A stretch of DNA of 64,000 bases from Atopsyche davidsoni (Eukaryota; Arthropoda; Insecta; Trichoptera; Hydrobiosidae). Positions within the stretch are counted from its first letter, which is position 1, and the number at the start of each line of letters is the position of its first letter. A model generated the notes under the pieces. The model was given only the letters and a program-made list of their open reading frames with translations. It was not told where the DNA came from and made no database searches. Positions 37,571 to 50,300 of the stretch are shown here, in pieces. Both the position numbers and the translations under genes were made by a program. The DNA lies in assembly GCA_022113835.1 (NCBI GenBank), contig JAILWY010000010.1, positions 7,465,501 to 7,529,500 on the forward strand, given 5' to 3'.

Positions 37571-38461
37571 GGGTTGCCAATCCCACTTAATTATAAGAAA
37601 TCTAACAGAATATTTTAATTTCGTGCAAGGCATATATATGTGATATGAATCTATTTATCTGCGATGCTATTATTGAAACGTGTTATAATATAACTCATAT
37701 TTTTCGTTAAAAATAGTTTACAGAGTATAATTTGGGGTAATTTTATGCAAATTGGTTACTAAAGCTTAGTACGTCATATATTCAGATGCGTCGCAAACGA
37801 ATGCAAATAGCTAATTAAAATGGTTTATATTTGAAACTAATAGATTTCAATTATCCGCTCTCATAAATTATAATCGGTTAATTCATTTTTAAATTAACTA
37901 ATCCATTGATTATACGAAAAAAAAAAAAAACACTTATTTTGAAATATTTTTGGTCTAATTTGGTTGATTTTAGTCTTGTGTTCAGTAATTTGATGTAGCT
38001 TATTTTATCGATTAAACATTGTAAATGTCGCGTATGTGATAAATGTGATGTAGGAAAGTATAGGCGAAAGGATTTTATTTTTTTGGAATAATACTTGATT
38101 TAAAAAATATATAAATAAGAGTAGAATTAAATAGTTTTTATTGAAGTAGTTTTCCTTAATTGCGAGTATCATTGTGTTTAACTTACGTCGATTTTTAATA
38201 ATTTTATAATAATTATTGAAAAATGATTACTATTGTGAAACAAAGGCAGCCCTGCTGTTATAAAAAGAAGAAGATTTTTTTTATAAATATGATCCAGGAA
38301 GCCAACCCCCAGCCCTGCAGAGCTCCGCCTTGGCTCGGTTGTTAACACGGGCTTTACTGGCAATCCCCCTCACGTGTTGATGCATTTGGCATTTATTTTT
38401 ATTGATCTCCATTTTTGTTTAATGGCGCCGTTGTCTTTACGAGTTGCCAAAAATGATAGTT

Positions 38462-38525
38462 TTATTTGGGGATCGAACCAGAAACTGCCGATGCAGTAGT
38501 TCGGCTGACTCGCAAAAGATCGCGG
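38462..38525 (-). mobile_element. tRNA-derived SINE-like relic, doubtful
   Basis: On the minus strand GGTTCGATCCC (38469-38479) matches ten of eleven bases of the RNA polymerase III B box. The sequence before it resembles phrases seen in tRNA-derived SINEs. The T-arm stem is broken, and no clear A box, tail or target duplication is seen. Confidence 0.2.
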
Positions 38526-38529
38526 ACTA

Positions 38530-40155
38530 TTAAAATTTCCAAAGTATATTTTATTAAAAAAAAAACGTCCATAATGCAATTAGTGGATTTAAAACGCTTA
38601 AAAACGATAATTTTAGAACACAAGTGTCGGTACGGTTACATATTTTAATTTTATTTGATAATTAAAAAAATGACATAATGGTTTTTTTTTTCACTGAAAA
38701 AAAAACTACGAGTATATTATTCATGGACTGTTTTTGTCGAAATTTATATTTGATTGAGTTGATAGTTAATTTGACAAAAAAAGGTTTATATTAAAAGTAA
38801 AAGGCTTATTGGTCTTCAAAAATAAGCCTTATTTTCCTCATATATGTAAAGGTATAATTCTTATTGTTTATATTTATTATATCGGAATAATCTTTATCTC
38901 CGATCTAAATGAGAAAGGAAATAGGAAAATACAAAAGAAAATAGTATAAATCTTAGTGATGTAACAGATAATCAAAACGAATCACTTGAAAACATATAAA
39001 ACATTTACGAAAATATACACTCGTGTTCTCTAGGAAGCCAGGGGGTACGTATACAAACAGCGCTTGAGTTCTGTTAAGCAAGAGTTTATTTATAATGTCT
39101 GGGACCACTCTGCACTGCCGATAGTGCCGCATGGGACTTGGCAAACCAAGAATCAATATAAGCCACCGAGCTCATTGCCAGCGAGCACATTGTACTATCA
39201 ACTTTTCATTACTTACTCGAATGCATGCTGTGATTGCGCTTTTTCACATTAAACATGTCTGCGCTATGTGAATTTACCGCACATAACTTTATTTTACAAA
39301 TAATAATGGATTGTCTTTTAGGATGAGGAAAAGTTAGATATCTCAATTTAATATATTCTATGTAAATATATGAGTTAAAATAATTTGCTACTTTTGCACA
39401 TATTAGGATGTTAGTAATAAAAGTTAGGAACATTTGCACATTTTTTTGAGATAATATATATTTACAATTTGATATCACTTCAAACTTAGACAATGTGAAT
39501 ATTTCTATAAGGGTAATTTTATATGTTGGTTATTAAATATAGCCTGTTGCTAATATTTTCTATAATAAATCAAGAATTATTTTTTATCACAAATAGGAGA
39601 TCATAGATTATTTACATTAGAATGATAATTGATTTTATTTATAATATTGTTGCAAGATGACCTTGATATTTAATATTTAGTTAATTCGTTTTTTAAACAT
39701 TTATAAATAAACTGGATATATTTTAAATACACTAAGGTTTTTGAGGACAAACAAAGTCTTTTGGACACATTCTAAGAATATTCGACAGCTACCCTCGAAT
39801 TAATTTTATATTAGGTTTAAATTAAAGTAACCGCTTTATTTTTTTAGCTTGCTGAAATTAAAAAGAAGACAAGAATTTTATAACTTTATTTTATTTGTTT
39901 TTTTTCTTTCATGTTTTCAAACAGGATATTGCTGTAAACTTAGTGTTTAAATAAGTTTTGTAAATATTCTGAATTTTTTTTTACTAAGTAAGTTGAGTAA
40001 ATACATCGTACATCAAAAATTTACGTACGTAGTGTACTTTATATGAACAGGTCAAGATTTAAAAAAAGGTAATACTAAATACAAAAAATGCTACTTGCAC
40101 TATTCAAAAAATATTCAAACACTAATTGGCTGCTTTACAAAAAGCGTAAGTAAAT
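38530..40155. other. AT-rich background
   Basis: Apart from a slightly GC-elevated patch at 39020-39240 with short open frames on both strands, there is nothing I can support here. Confidence 0.5.
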
Positions 40156-40159
40156 ATTA

Positions 40160-40620
40160 TCAAAGGGTGAATCCTGGGTAGCCGTCCTCAAATAGAAAAT
40201 GATCCTCCATAAAAGCGCTTCAAAGGGCCCTTCGGAGCATCGACACTAACACGTGTTATAAGTTCAAATAAAGTCCAAATCAAATGGCAAGCGTCCTCCG
40301 ATTTAATTTAGGAAAGTTCTGACGCCGCTCCACTACATCAAACGGGGGTTGCCAGAATAAACTGTTGCTTTTCACCATTTCGCCCGGAGCTGAAAACTTT
40401 ACGTCGGAGGCAGAAAGGAAGCCCAACATTTGAATTCCTCGCGTGAAGGCCCCTCGCCTCTCCTATCTCTTTTATTTGCAATAGAAACATGTACGTTTGC
40501 CTCAGTATACGCCGGCGTATACGTTGCCGGTATAGCTCGCATATAATACACGCCACCGGCATATATATAGTAGATTCTCTCGCCGTTTCCAAACCTTTGG
40601 GCGTTATCAGGTGTGTGCGG
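40160..40620. other. Mixed-GC island with dyads
   Basis: The island includes a perfect 18-bp palindrome at 40505-40522 and, just after it, TGCCGGT at 40525-40531 pairing with ACCGGCA at 40555-40561. The minus strand is open from 40884 down to 40399, 161 codons of basic, unrecognised sequence, which I do not call a gene. Confidence 0.3.
40505..40522. other. Perfect 18-bp palindrome
   Basis: GTATACGCCGGCGTATAC is identical to its own complement. Symmetry of this length suggests a dimeric protein site or cruciform, but the partner is unknown. Confidence 0.85.
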
Positions 40621-41344
40621 TAGGATTTTCTTATACCATTTATATTTTCTCTTTATTGTTTCTTCTTTTATTTTCGTTATCGACTTTGCTCCTTTGAATC
40701 TGCTTCGATAAGGGCTCTTTTGTATTCGTGTTCGTTGTGAAAGTTTTACATATCTATTCTCGCTGGTAGAAATATTAATTCGAACACGCTTTGGTTTGTA
40801 AGGACGCGAGGTTCGTTCTATTTCGTTTGAGAGATTTCGAAAATGTATTTCTAAAATATTAATATGAATATTGAATACGAACAAAAAATATACTTTATAG
40901 TATTACAGTTTTCTACCAGCAAACCAGTTGTTTTTTGAAAATTTAACTATTTAGAATAAAAAAATTTCATTATCTTTTTGGTTTTATAAATGTTCATAAG
41001 ACTAGACATACAAAAAAGCAATGAAATTTAAACCTCTACTCATTTTTCGTTAAATAGAATTCATTTGTCATATTTTTCTCTTAATGAGAAATAATAAAAA
41101 AGTAAAGAAAGGTATTTCAAATTAAGACGTAGGATTTAAAAACACATCTAAGATTAATATAGAAATACAAATGAAGTTATTCAGGAAAATATTTAGTTTA
41201 CAACTGCAGAAATGCAATTCGAACACGGCTCATTGTTGGATATTAGAGCGTGGAATTTGCAGGCATTTTCGTGAGTAAGTTGTTTACTTGTTGTACAAGT
41301 TGAACGAGTGCCTGTATTTTTCATAGTCGTAAAACTTGGTAGAG

Positions 41345-41617
41345 ATGACTGAAGAATCGCTTGAAAGTTTGGCTGGAGCAGCAACAGTATCGCAGCCTCG
41401 GCGCAGTAATCCCGCTTCAAACAAACTAAGTCGCATAGATAAAGGCGACGTTTTCATTGAATTGTCTACTGCGGAGCTCCGAGGACGGAGCTCGTGGCGT
41501 CAAATTAAAGAACCGTTCCAGGCTACCCCACTCGCCTTTGTGACAATTTTCTGCGCGCTAAGCGATTCCCTTAATCGCCGACAATATCTAGTATCATCAA
41601 TTTACATTTTTTCCTGA
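41345..41617 (+). CDS. Candidate 90-codon small ORF, unproven
   Basis: A true ATG at 41345 with G at -3 opens 90 codons to TGA at 41615-41617, and a stop lies just upstream at 41330. The product starts MTEESLESLAGAATVSQ and is acidic, then basic, without a signal peptide or a domain I recognise. The GC of the frame (about 45%) is above background. A hairpin GAGCTCC/GGAGCTC lies inside, near 41475. By chance alone, several such frames are expected in 64 kb. Confidence 0.15.
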   Translation: MTEESLESLAGAATVSQPRRSNPASNKLSRIDKGDVFIELSTAELRGRSSWRQIKEPFQATPLAFVTIFCALSDSLNRRQYLVSSIYIFS

Positions 41618-42699
41618 GAAAGTTTCCTCGCATTTCTTGATTAATGGAACTACTTTTTGGTAAAATAGTCAGTTACTTTTCATTATTGGCGCTCTCTGGA
41701 AAATAAAAGGATCGACAAAACAGGCCTGCAAAAAAACGTACTGCTGCGAAATTATTAATCACTGTAATTAAAAATAATTTAGAAAATACTTGAAAGCAAA
41801 AAAAAAATTAAGATTGTTTATATCAATATGAATTTAAGAAACCACAATATTTCCAATAAATTAGATCATAGCTACGCTTCTCTGAACTGCATCAAAACAA
41901 ATAAATAATTACTTCTCCTATTTACAGAAATTTCAACCCGTTTGCTTCTATCTCCTGCTTACATAAAAGCCGACATTGCATACCTCGAGAAACATGCGCT
42001 TAATGGAAGCTACAATCGATGTGAACGTCTAATAGATTAGAAGAATAAAACGTTTCAAATGTATCGCCAGCTCTTTAATTCTAGTGTGTTTTTATGCTGA
42101 ATTATTATGTAAAATTATTGTAATTGAATTGTTATTAAAATTAAAACCACGTGTAAATATTCACATAACGAAAAATTTGACACGGTATAATAAAGAAATA
42201 TTATATTAAAAATATATCAAATCGAGCTAAGGGTCTATTTCATGCTATCTGTAAAAATATCATGTTGTATTCTTGCTGAAAATCTGTTTTAATATGTTAG
42301 AGCTAAACTTGAATGCATTAAGCTAATCGACAACAATACTTCTCTGATCATTTCATGTTCTTATAAAGTGCATGGTTGGATTATTAGGTAACAAAAAATT
42401 GAAATTTATTTGTATATAAAAACAACTCTGCCTGATACGTAAAAAAAATAAAAAGATCAGAGAAGCAATAAGCTAAAACAGCTGAAATCATTTCAAATTG
42501 CTAGATCCCTTCCTAGTCTCATTATAACTTCTTAAAGTTCCCGGTGAAGGGACAGATTATTTTCTATTTTTTACCAAACTGTAAATTTAAAATTATTTCA
42601 TTACCACAATAGTTGTATTAAAATTGACCCAATAGATACTTTTAGATTTCAGAATAATGTTCAACCCAATCACTCCACTTTCAAAATAAAATTGCTTAT

Positions 42700-42900
42700 T
42701 TTTTGGGTAAATATTTGACGCGTACGGCTCTACTTCGTTTTTTAAATACATATAAAGCCGCGATGGCATCAATGGAAATCCACCCCAGTGTCAGATCAAG
42801 CGAGTCTGCATCGAAAACAATATATTAAAATCCACATAGAAGCGGAATTGGTGGGGTACAGTGATTTAACACCAACCGTAATTCACTGACCACGATACGC
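42700..42900. other. Small mixed-GC island
   Basis: Short CpG-bearing segments lie around 42715-42860. No dyad, repeat or open frame of note. Confidence 0.15.
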
Positions 42901-43239
42901 TTAATTTAATTTACCGCCATCAATAATTCACATTAAAATTTGGAGATGAAGTATCAATCATTTAGTTTACATATTGCAGGTACTTAATTATCTAAGAAAA
43001 TAAATATGGTAATATTTATTGATTGTTGATAGAACGGTTGAAACTATTTTGCTTGGATTTATTTTTATTAAATTCTGCTTTTGATTTTAAAAGCAGGTCA
43101 AACAAGATTTTTTATTTATTTTTATGCAGTATTTCGAATTTTATTTTATTATTTACTTTTTTAACAACCAGATTATCAAGTATATGGAAGATAAAAATTG
43201 TACCTTTATTTTATATTTTAATGTGGTACATTTGAATAC

Positions 43240-43570
43240 TTTTTTTAAAGAATAAAAACGACGGTTGCGTGTAGTAGATTCCTGGCTGTAATTTTAACAA
43301 AACTTCCAGTCAACTTGATCGGAGGGTGAGGCAGGGGGGCTTGGGGGTTTTGAAAAAATAAAACAGACACCTCTCCCCCGCAGCGCAGTGGATTGTGGGG
43401 ATGATTTAAATCTCTGCCCCGGCGATTTGTCGCGAGCCCCGCTGCAGGGAGCGGCGAGGACGCGTGGAAATCATCCGTCAATATAGACAGAACAGTGTCC
43501 AGGAAACTGCTCCGTACACTCTGTGATCTATTTCAAGAGCGCTCCATGGAATTAAAAAACTTCGCATTTT
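43240..43570. other. GC-rich island, candidate enhancer
   Basis: It contains GGGGGGCTTGGGGG near 43335-43348 and a CpG-rich GCAGGGAGCGGCGAGGACGC stretch near 43443-43462. A 78-codon minus frame has no recognisable content. Candidate noncoding element. Confidence 0.3.
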
Positions 43571-44219
43571 GGAGATTTTTGCTCGCCATTTAGTAAGTAC
43601 CCGATATGACTTATTACCTGAAGCCAGACACAATTTATTCGGCATTATGTTCAAAGTTTTTCGCCGTTGTAGGAATGCATTTTTGATAAAATATTTCGAG
43701 TATATGACTGGGTAAATTTTGTAACATTTATTTACTAGTAACTTGTAAAGAAAGACAACATTATCATGAATAATTAAAAAGTCGATAATGGTACGTTAGA
43801 GGTGACTTTTTCTAATTTATTTTAAAGAGATAAAGTATAAGTAAAATATGTATAATATAATTGCGGACTTTAAAGTATGCAGCTTAAAACGTTCTCATAC
43901 ATTTAAAAAATGGCCTTCAAAATATATGGCGATGCTGGTGAAGTTTCTCAGAGCTACCCCCTTGCTAGTAAATTTAACTTCTCTGTGGGTAAAGATTGCG
44001 GGTAAACGGCGAATCTTCGACTAAGGGAAGATAAACCCAACAGAAAATCCACGTATCAACCCGTCTCCTAAACGTGATAGGTTGACGGTACTAACACCCC
44101 AACTCATAGTAGTATAATTTGACGATATCACGTTAATTAAATATTTTATAATATATAAAAATATATTCTATAATAAGAAGTAGAAGTGAACTCGTTAAGA
44201 GCAAACACAATAAACCAGT

Positions 44220-44600
44220 GTAATCCCACCACTCGTCAAACACTTCTCCACACCTACATATTTCCCAGGGCTATTTATCACGTGCACCCAGACAAAGGCC
44301 AAGTACTGTTTTTTTTAACAATAGTGGAGATTTTACTTTGAGAAATGAAAGGGCATCTCGCGGAGTAGAATGAAGGGGTAAGTACATAGGGACGTATCTC
44401 GTAAGTTCATAGACCCTCGCTAACTCCACCCGCTTCAAACAATTCGCGGCGAGAGAAAAAGCACTCGTCGGCGCCGGGGCCGCGCCTACTCCGGCCAGGC
44501 ATCTCGCGGTCGGAGCACATGCTCGCGAGCAGACACTCGAGCCCGGTAACTGCATCCCGCAGAATGGAGACTAGCAAGTGCGCCGGGTCTTCGGACCATT
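44220..44600. other. GC-elevated island
   Basis: CpG-rich at 44460-44590. The minus strand is open for 94 codons with an alanine-rich, unrecognised product, and the plus strand is open over the same bases. Noncoding is more likely. Confidence 0.2.
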
Positions 44601-44828
44601 CAAAATATCAACCCATACAAATTTACGCCTCAATACACTGGCACACCCAATTTTTTTTTTCAGTGCATTTTTTTTTTTTGAAAGTCACTTATGCTCAATT
44701 TAATTAACAAGTTGTAAACAATCTTCTGTCAGTTAATATATTCCGATTTTGATTTATAAATTATTTCAAATAAAAAACATATAAAAGCAAATTCAGTCTC
44801 GATTTTATTTATCAACTTAAAATGTAAT

Positions 44829-44890
44829 GATATATATATATATGTATGTGTGTTTGTGTGTGAGTGTGTATTTATGTATGTGTATATTTA
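44829..44890. repeat. TA/TATG/GT compound microsatellite
   Basis: A TA run passes into imperfect TATG, TG and TTTG units over about 60 bases. Confidence 0.75.
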
Positions 44891-45439
44891 TTCATATTTC
44901 TTGCTATCCATAAAAGAAAGCTCCCTGCAATGAGAGCGTGTCGATATAATGTGTATGTAGAGCTTTATCCAATACGAAAGTAGAGTGTTCGCCCCTCAAA
45001 CAACTCACAGAGCGACAAAGTGTGAAGAAAAAAACGTGATTTATCGCATGACATTTACAGGCGTAGTCTTCCTCGACATTTCAGCTCTTGTAGCATTCTC
45101 GTAACTTTTGACGTCCTGTTTTATACTGCGACGAACTTTTTATTTGAATAATATTAGAAAGAATGTCATCAAAAATGAATTAGCTACTTCTTGTGTGTGG
45201 GAGGCATTCGCTATCATGTTTATATAGTAACACTGAGAGCTGTAATAAATATCCACATAGCCTCAATTCCATCAATTAAAACAAAATAATTTAAAAATAA
45301 AATGATATAAAAAAAAGTTTTTCAGAATTAACTTTACATAATAAATAAAAACCATGCTTATAAAAACTTTAACCATATAATGAAAAGTATAAAGTTTGCT
45401 AATATCAGAAACACGAACTTAATTTATATTTTAAATTTT

Positions 45440-45570
45440 CTTAATGTAGAAGGACCCGGGGACCCACTACACTGTTTTCCCCCTAGAAAACCACGAACAC
45501 TGACTCAGCATGAGTATATGCTGAATGAAATGGTCGCCAAACCTCTTCTGAGAAGAGGCACTTGATGTAA
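45440..45570. other. Island with two close hairpins
   Basis: TCAGCAT at 45505-45511 pairs with ATGCTGA at 45518-45524 across GAGTAT. CCTCTTCT at 45542-45549 pairs with AGAAGAGG at 45551-45558 around a single G. Both are perfect. Noncoding. Confidence 0.5.
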
Positions 45571-46282
45571 ATGAATTATTCTTACATTACATTTAAAAAC
45601 AAATAAAATTTATGTTAAAACTAAGCATTTTTTATATACAATAATCATCAATGAATACTAAAATAAAATTTCCATTTGTCAAGATAAAAAACCTCGATAA
45701 TCATTTATATTCAAGTTGATATATTACCTTAAGATAAATCTGTTTTTTGTGTTGTGTGTACTGCCGATATATTTTATTACATAATCTCAAAATATGATAT
45801 TTAACTTGTGAAATATGCAACAACTCCAGTGAAAGGATGTCCGGTAAAATTGACAAAATAAGAATAAAAAATGCTTGTCAGGACAAAAATATGAAGCGAA
45901 AATACCACTACATATTCAAAATCATTTTATAGGAAATTAAAGTACGAGTATGTTAGAGTCGAGTATCAAAGAGAAGTCAGAATATGTGGATGTATAATTC
46001 CAGAGTGCAGTTTGAAATTTTGCGAAGTCCCTCTTCCAAGTTACCAGGAATATATTCTTGCTCTCAAATAACCACAGAAAATAAAGTTATAGTATGATTG
46101 GAAATATTGACTACAGGTACAGTGCTTTACCAATAAATAAAATAAAATTTCTGAAGAATTTTGTAAAATACGAATATGCAAAATATTTTTAAAATTTTTT
46201 ACCAAATATATGTTTCAGTATAAACAAAAAGAATACAAATATCTAACATATTTCGTACTGCTATATACTAATCTGTTGATCA

Positions 46283-46480
46283 ATGTTTCCACGCAACCCC
46301 CAGTACCGAGCTGAAAGTTCGGCTGGTTGTGCCGCATTGTGCGACAGCAGGCAGACGCTCTCGGGAGCAGTTAGCTTCAGGGATGACCTGTGGAGTCCTG
46401 GCCCCAGAAATCGATTCATCTCTGCCATAGACACTCAGATTATTTCGTGGAGACCGGATTGTCAGCTAACCACTTGAGGG
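46283..46480. other. GC-elevated island
   Basis: Isolated in AT-rich DNA. The plus strand is open for 64 codons from an ATG with no recognised features. Candidate noncoding element or old repeat fragment. Confidence 0.2.
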
Positions 46481-46484
46481 GCTT

Positions 46485-48500
46485 GAAACTATATATGGTT
46501 CTGTATATATAAATAATGTATAGTCTGTGGTAAAAACCTACTTACATCACATTTCTACAGTTAGCTTACAATATTGCTTGTCTTCAAAATAGTTCGCGTA
46601 TTATAAATTTTTGAGGGAGTTATATTAAATACTATTGTTTATAAACATTGGTACAAATATAAATAAACGATTTTTTTTATATTTGTGAAACTGTAGTTTC
46701 TCAGTTATTTGTAATTGTTTTGATTTTGATAAATCATTTTACGTGATTACGCATATTCTTATTATGATCAAAAATGTTATCCCAATAAGAAGTTTAATAC
46801 CATAGTAAATATAAAAATTAAAACGTTAGCCAAATAAATTATAAACAAAAATACAGGCGTTAAGCAACCATAAAATTTCAAATCTAGGCTGTATTTAATC
46901 AGTTTCAGGCATACTAAATATCGTCCTATTTCCGCCTTAACTACGCTAATTAATACCATTGTATGACTTCAAGCCCCGAACACTAAAAACGTGTTTCCAT
47001 AGAGATTAAATGATAAATTATGTAAACAATAAGCGCTGAGAATAACATTGTTCGAGAAGTTTGCGTCGCGCATTAAGCTGAGAAGTGGGATTATGTGTGA
47101 ATATTTTAAAGCCCCACAGTTTCCATCGAACAGTGAGCTCCAGGCACTCGGCACGGGGTTCTTAGGAACGTCACACCGCATATTAATGACATTGTATGGC
47201 TTATTGATCTAAAGTGGTAAAAGAGCTGTTGACTTTTCTTTTAAAAACTGCTTAGCTGCAAACGAATGTTTAGTCAATAGATATCATTTAATATTATTTA
47301 AAAAAATATATTTTTTTTAAAGCGTTTTGTATAGACGTTCTTCTCTTCTCATCACACGGAGTATACTATCAAAAATATTACTATTATTGAACACATTTAC
47401 AAATATTACATTTCCAATAGTTTCTCTGTTATATAAATCTCATTCAATTCAAGATAAAAGAATCAAGGGTCGCTCGGATTGTTCAGTGTGTGGACAATCT
47501 GCGTCGTAGGTGTGTTATGTTAAAGTCTCTCCATACCATTTTTTTTTTCAAAATGAGATGAAGTCAATTTAGAAATATATTATAGCATTAAATTGTTCAT
47601 AAATAGATTTAAGAGTGTGATATATTGTGTTTACTGGAAATATGAAATGGGAAGGGGAGCGATAATCATAAAATGCTTTGGCATATCAACTTGTACAGGA
47701 AATAATATGATAATAGTTAACTCCTGGTAGAAAGATTGACATAAAATTAATTTATAAAAACTTCACATCTCAGAAACGTAAATTTTTTTTTATAAAGAAC
47801 TTATTTGCTTACTTTAAAATGATAAAATCATATCTGTGAATTTAAATTCTTAAAAAAAATAACATTCTAGATACATAATAAGCAGGGAATAGCAACAAGT
47901 GGTTTTACTTTAAATCCTTTCATTAATTACGGTTTTGATGACTCTTATTTGTAAAGTAAAAAAAAAATGCTGGTTTAATATATTTTGTTATTATTTATAA
48001 TCATTATATTATTAAACCAAACTCTATTTAAAATATAAAAAAAACAACTCTTAGTATGTGTTGGTTAGTACATAAATTGTAAACAGATTAAGTATCAACA
48101 GTCTGCAAGTTGGATATATCTGACGGTGGAATTAAGCTCACTGCAAGTTTGTACATTTAACAGCGCTTAATTAATTACGAAACACAAATAAAAGACGAAA
48201 TCAAAGTCTTCCTAAAACAGGAAGTTGTCGCGGGCGATTACTGAGCCGTACGTGCGCGTGTATTCTCATAGAATAAACTGTTTATTTTTAAGTCACACAG
48301 TAAGTATAAATTATAAAGTGTATTGTTGACTTGTGTTGTGAAATTCGACATTTTTATAAAAACCAAATAAATGACGTTTTTAAATATATTATTGTTTTTT
48401 TTTTAAATTATATTTCCATTACAAACAACACAAAGTTTAAAAAACAGCGTATACCTAATATTTAGAATTTTTTTTAATATTTAATATGGGTTTTACTTAG
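46485..48500. other. AT-rich background
   Basis: Only small mixed-GC patches, at 47030-47180 and 48215-48260, interrupt it. No open frame, repeat or site that I can support. Confidence 0.5.
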
Positions 48501-48504
48501 AAAG

Positions 48505-48935
48505 TCTTCCGTTTGTGGTCTCGTCTAGTATCGCTGTCGAGGTGCACGCTCTGCCTCCAGTGACGTAACTCGTTTCTGAAGATCACAAAAAGATTTCAGG
48601 ACGCACTCTCGTAGATATGTTTTCATTGTTGTATTGTACAATATTATTGTTATAATTTTCTAAAAAAGATATATATTTGATGTGAAATATTCTCTTCACA
48701 TTACGGCACTGGCGCCGAGGACGGCGCGGTGTGAGCCACAGCGGGGGCGGCGCGATACAAGGGGCCGACATGTAATCCTTTTAAACCTACAGACGAACAG
48801 CCCAAAGTTTTTCCGCCGCGGGCCACCCGACCCTCGCCGCCACTGCGCCGGCTTTGCTTATTATGTTATTGTTTCTTCAGTTGTCACCCCTGAAGTAGGC
48901 GTAGCCTTGGGCCTATCTTCTGTAATGACGTAATC
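48505..48935. other. GC-rich island, candidate enhancer or promoter-proximal element
   Basis: The CpG-dense core at 48705-48860 includes GGCGCCGAGGACGGCGCGG near 48711-48729. An 83-codon plus frame from ATG at 48682 runs through it without recognisable content. No TATA box or initiator is evident. Confidence 0.3.
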
Positions 48936-48939
48936 AACA

Positions 48940-48967
48940 TGGGAAATACATTTATATGTATTTCCCA
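48940..48967. other. Perfect 12-bp hairpin with 4-base loop
   Basis: TGGGAAATACAT (48940-48951) is the exact complement of 48956-48967 around TTAT. A T-run follows shortly after, so the plus strand resembles a stem plus U-tract. In a eukaryote this has no clear termination meaning. Confidence 0.85.
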
Positions 48968-49050
48968 CTTTTTTTTATAGCTGAAACGGTTTTTTCAGGT
49001 TAAGTATTTGTGTAGGTTTATTTTTGGCTCTATGAGTTTTGCTAATCGCT

Positions 49051-49465
49051 TATACTAGAAATGTTGCCCGTCACAGAATGACGTTTTCGGAGGCATTTTG
49101 AGTTATTAATGCTGTGATTTTTAACGCAATTTCGATAAAAAAAATAAAATTGGTACTTGTGTCAAGCTGACATAAACTGAAAATTTCTAAGAAGCATCAA
49201 AAACAAGTTCTAAATTTGAAATTCTCGCGGTGAGCAATAAAATCCTATAATTCGTACATATTGAAAATCGCTAAAGCATATTGTATAGTTTTATTAAATT
49301 AGTTTATGAATAAAAATATTATCCTATTGTCTTGAAATTCGGCACATAGCTGCGGAAAAATTTACTAAACTTACATGCAAAATCAGCGTTGTATCTTTTA
49401 AGATATTCTATAGAAAACCAAAAAATGAAACATACACACACACAATGGATATTATTATAGTAGAT
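49051..49465 (+). mobile_element. Interspersed repeat copy, lepidopteran Helitron- or LINE-tail-like
   Basis: The stretch opens with TATACTAGAAATGTTGCCCG, close to a phrase that begins many lepidopteran repeat copies. It ends after ACACACACACAATGG with TATTATTATAGTAGAT, close to their usual end. The interior is AT-rich and noncoding. Termini and clade cannot be settled without a repeat library. Confidence 0.45.
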
Positions 49466-50129
49466 AATATTTTATATCAACTAAACAAAATCCTATGATC
49501 AAAATCAATATATCTTTAATCCAAAAATGTTATGTCTTATAGAAGCAATACATTTCTTTATTTATCTTTATGAGAAAACGAAAGCTTAACTTCCCTATTT
49601 GTATATTAATAACCGATAATGTATAATTTAACCAATATTTCTTATACTGTTGACACTTTAGAAAAAAAAATCAATCATTCCAAAGCAATTAAAAGATAAT
49701 CACTTACCGTACGGCAGATTCATTTAAGCATTGGGTTCAATGTTAATAAAAATAAGTTAATATTCAATTATAATAAAACCTATGGCTATGATTTGAATAA
49801 AAATTTAAAAACAAGACAGTAAGAGTAACCTGCAAAAATATATGGTAAATGATTGCAATATGAGTAACCAATCGAGCAATATTTTTTTCAATCAAAATGT
49901 ATGTATTTCTTATTTTTATATGGCAAAAACTAATATGCTTACATAAAAATAAAATTGTTAAACCTTACAGATAGCCACAAAATTTTCAAAGTTTTCATAG
50001 ATTAACACAATGACTAAAATAACTTCTGACTTTTTTTTAATAAAATATAGTTTTTTAATCAATAAATTATCTCACCCCTTTTTATGGCTTTTTTTAACAA
50101 AGTATAAAGTCTAATGGCAGTTTTTCTTT

Positions 50130-50300
50130 TTCCCATTTAAAGGTCAAAGTTTGTCATTTTATAAGGCCAGCAGAAATGGCTGTGGGCATGTACCGGGCCG
50201 GGTTCACTATAGACTTCATTAGCGGTGAATGGGCCTGTAAATGTTGTCTTGCGTAGGGTGAAACAGTTTTTAAAATGCCTGCACGTACCTTACCTTTCAA
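50130..50300. promoter_or_regulatory. Island with nuclear-receptor-type site
   Basis: AAAGGTCAAAGTTTG at about 50139-50153 contains a perfect AGGTCA followed after one base by AGTTTG, an imperfect DR1 as bound by HNF4- or USP-type receptors. The following block is GC-elevated and non-repetitive. Candidate enhancer. Confidence 0.35.

Noticed and set aside
40399..40884. 161-codon minus-strand frame, the longest in the window
   Set aside because: No domain, signal peptide or splice context is recognised, and it crosses a palindrome and two dyads. One frame of this length is plausible by chance in 64 kb over six frames.
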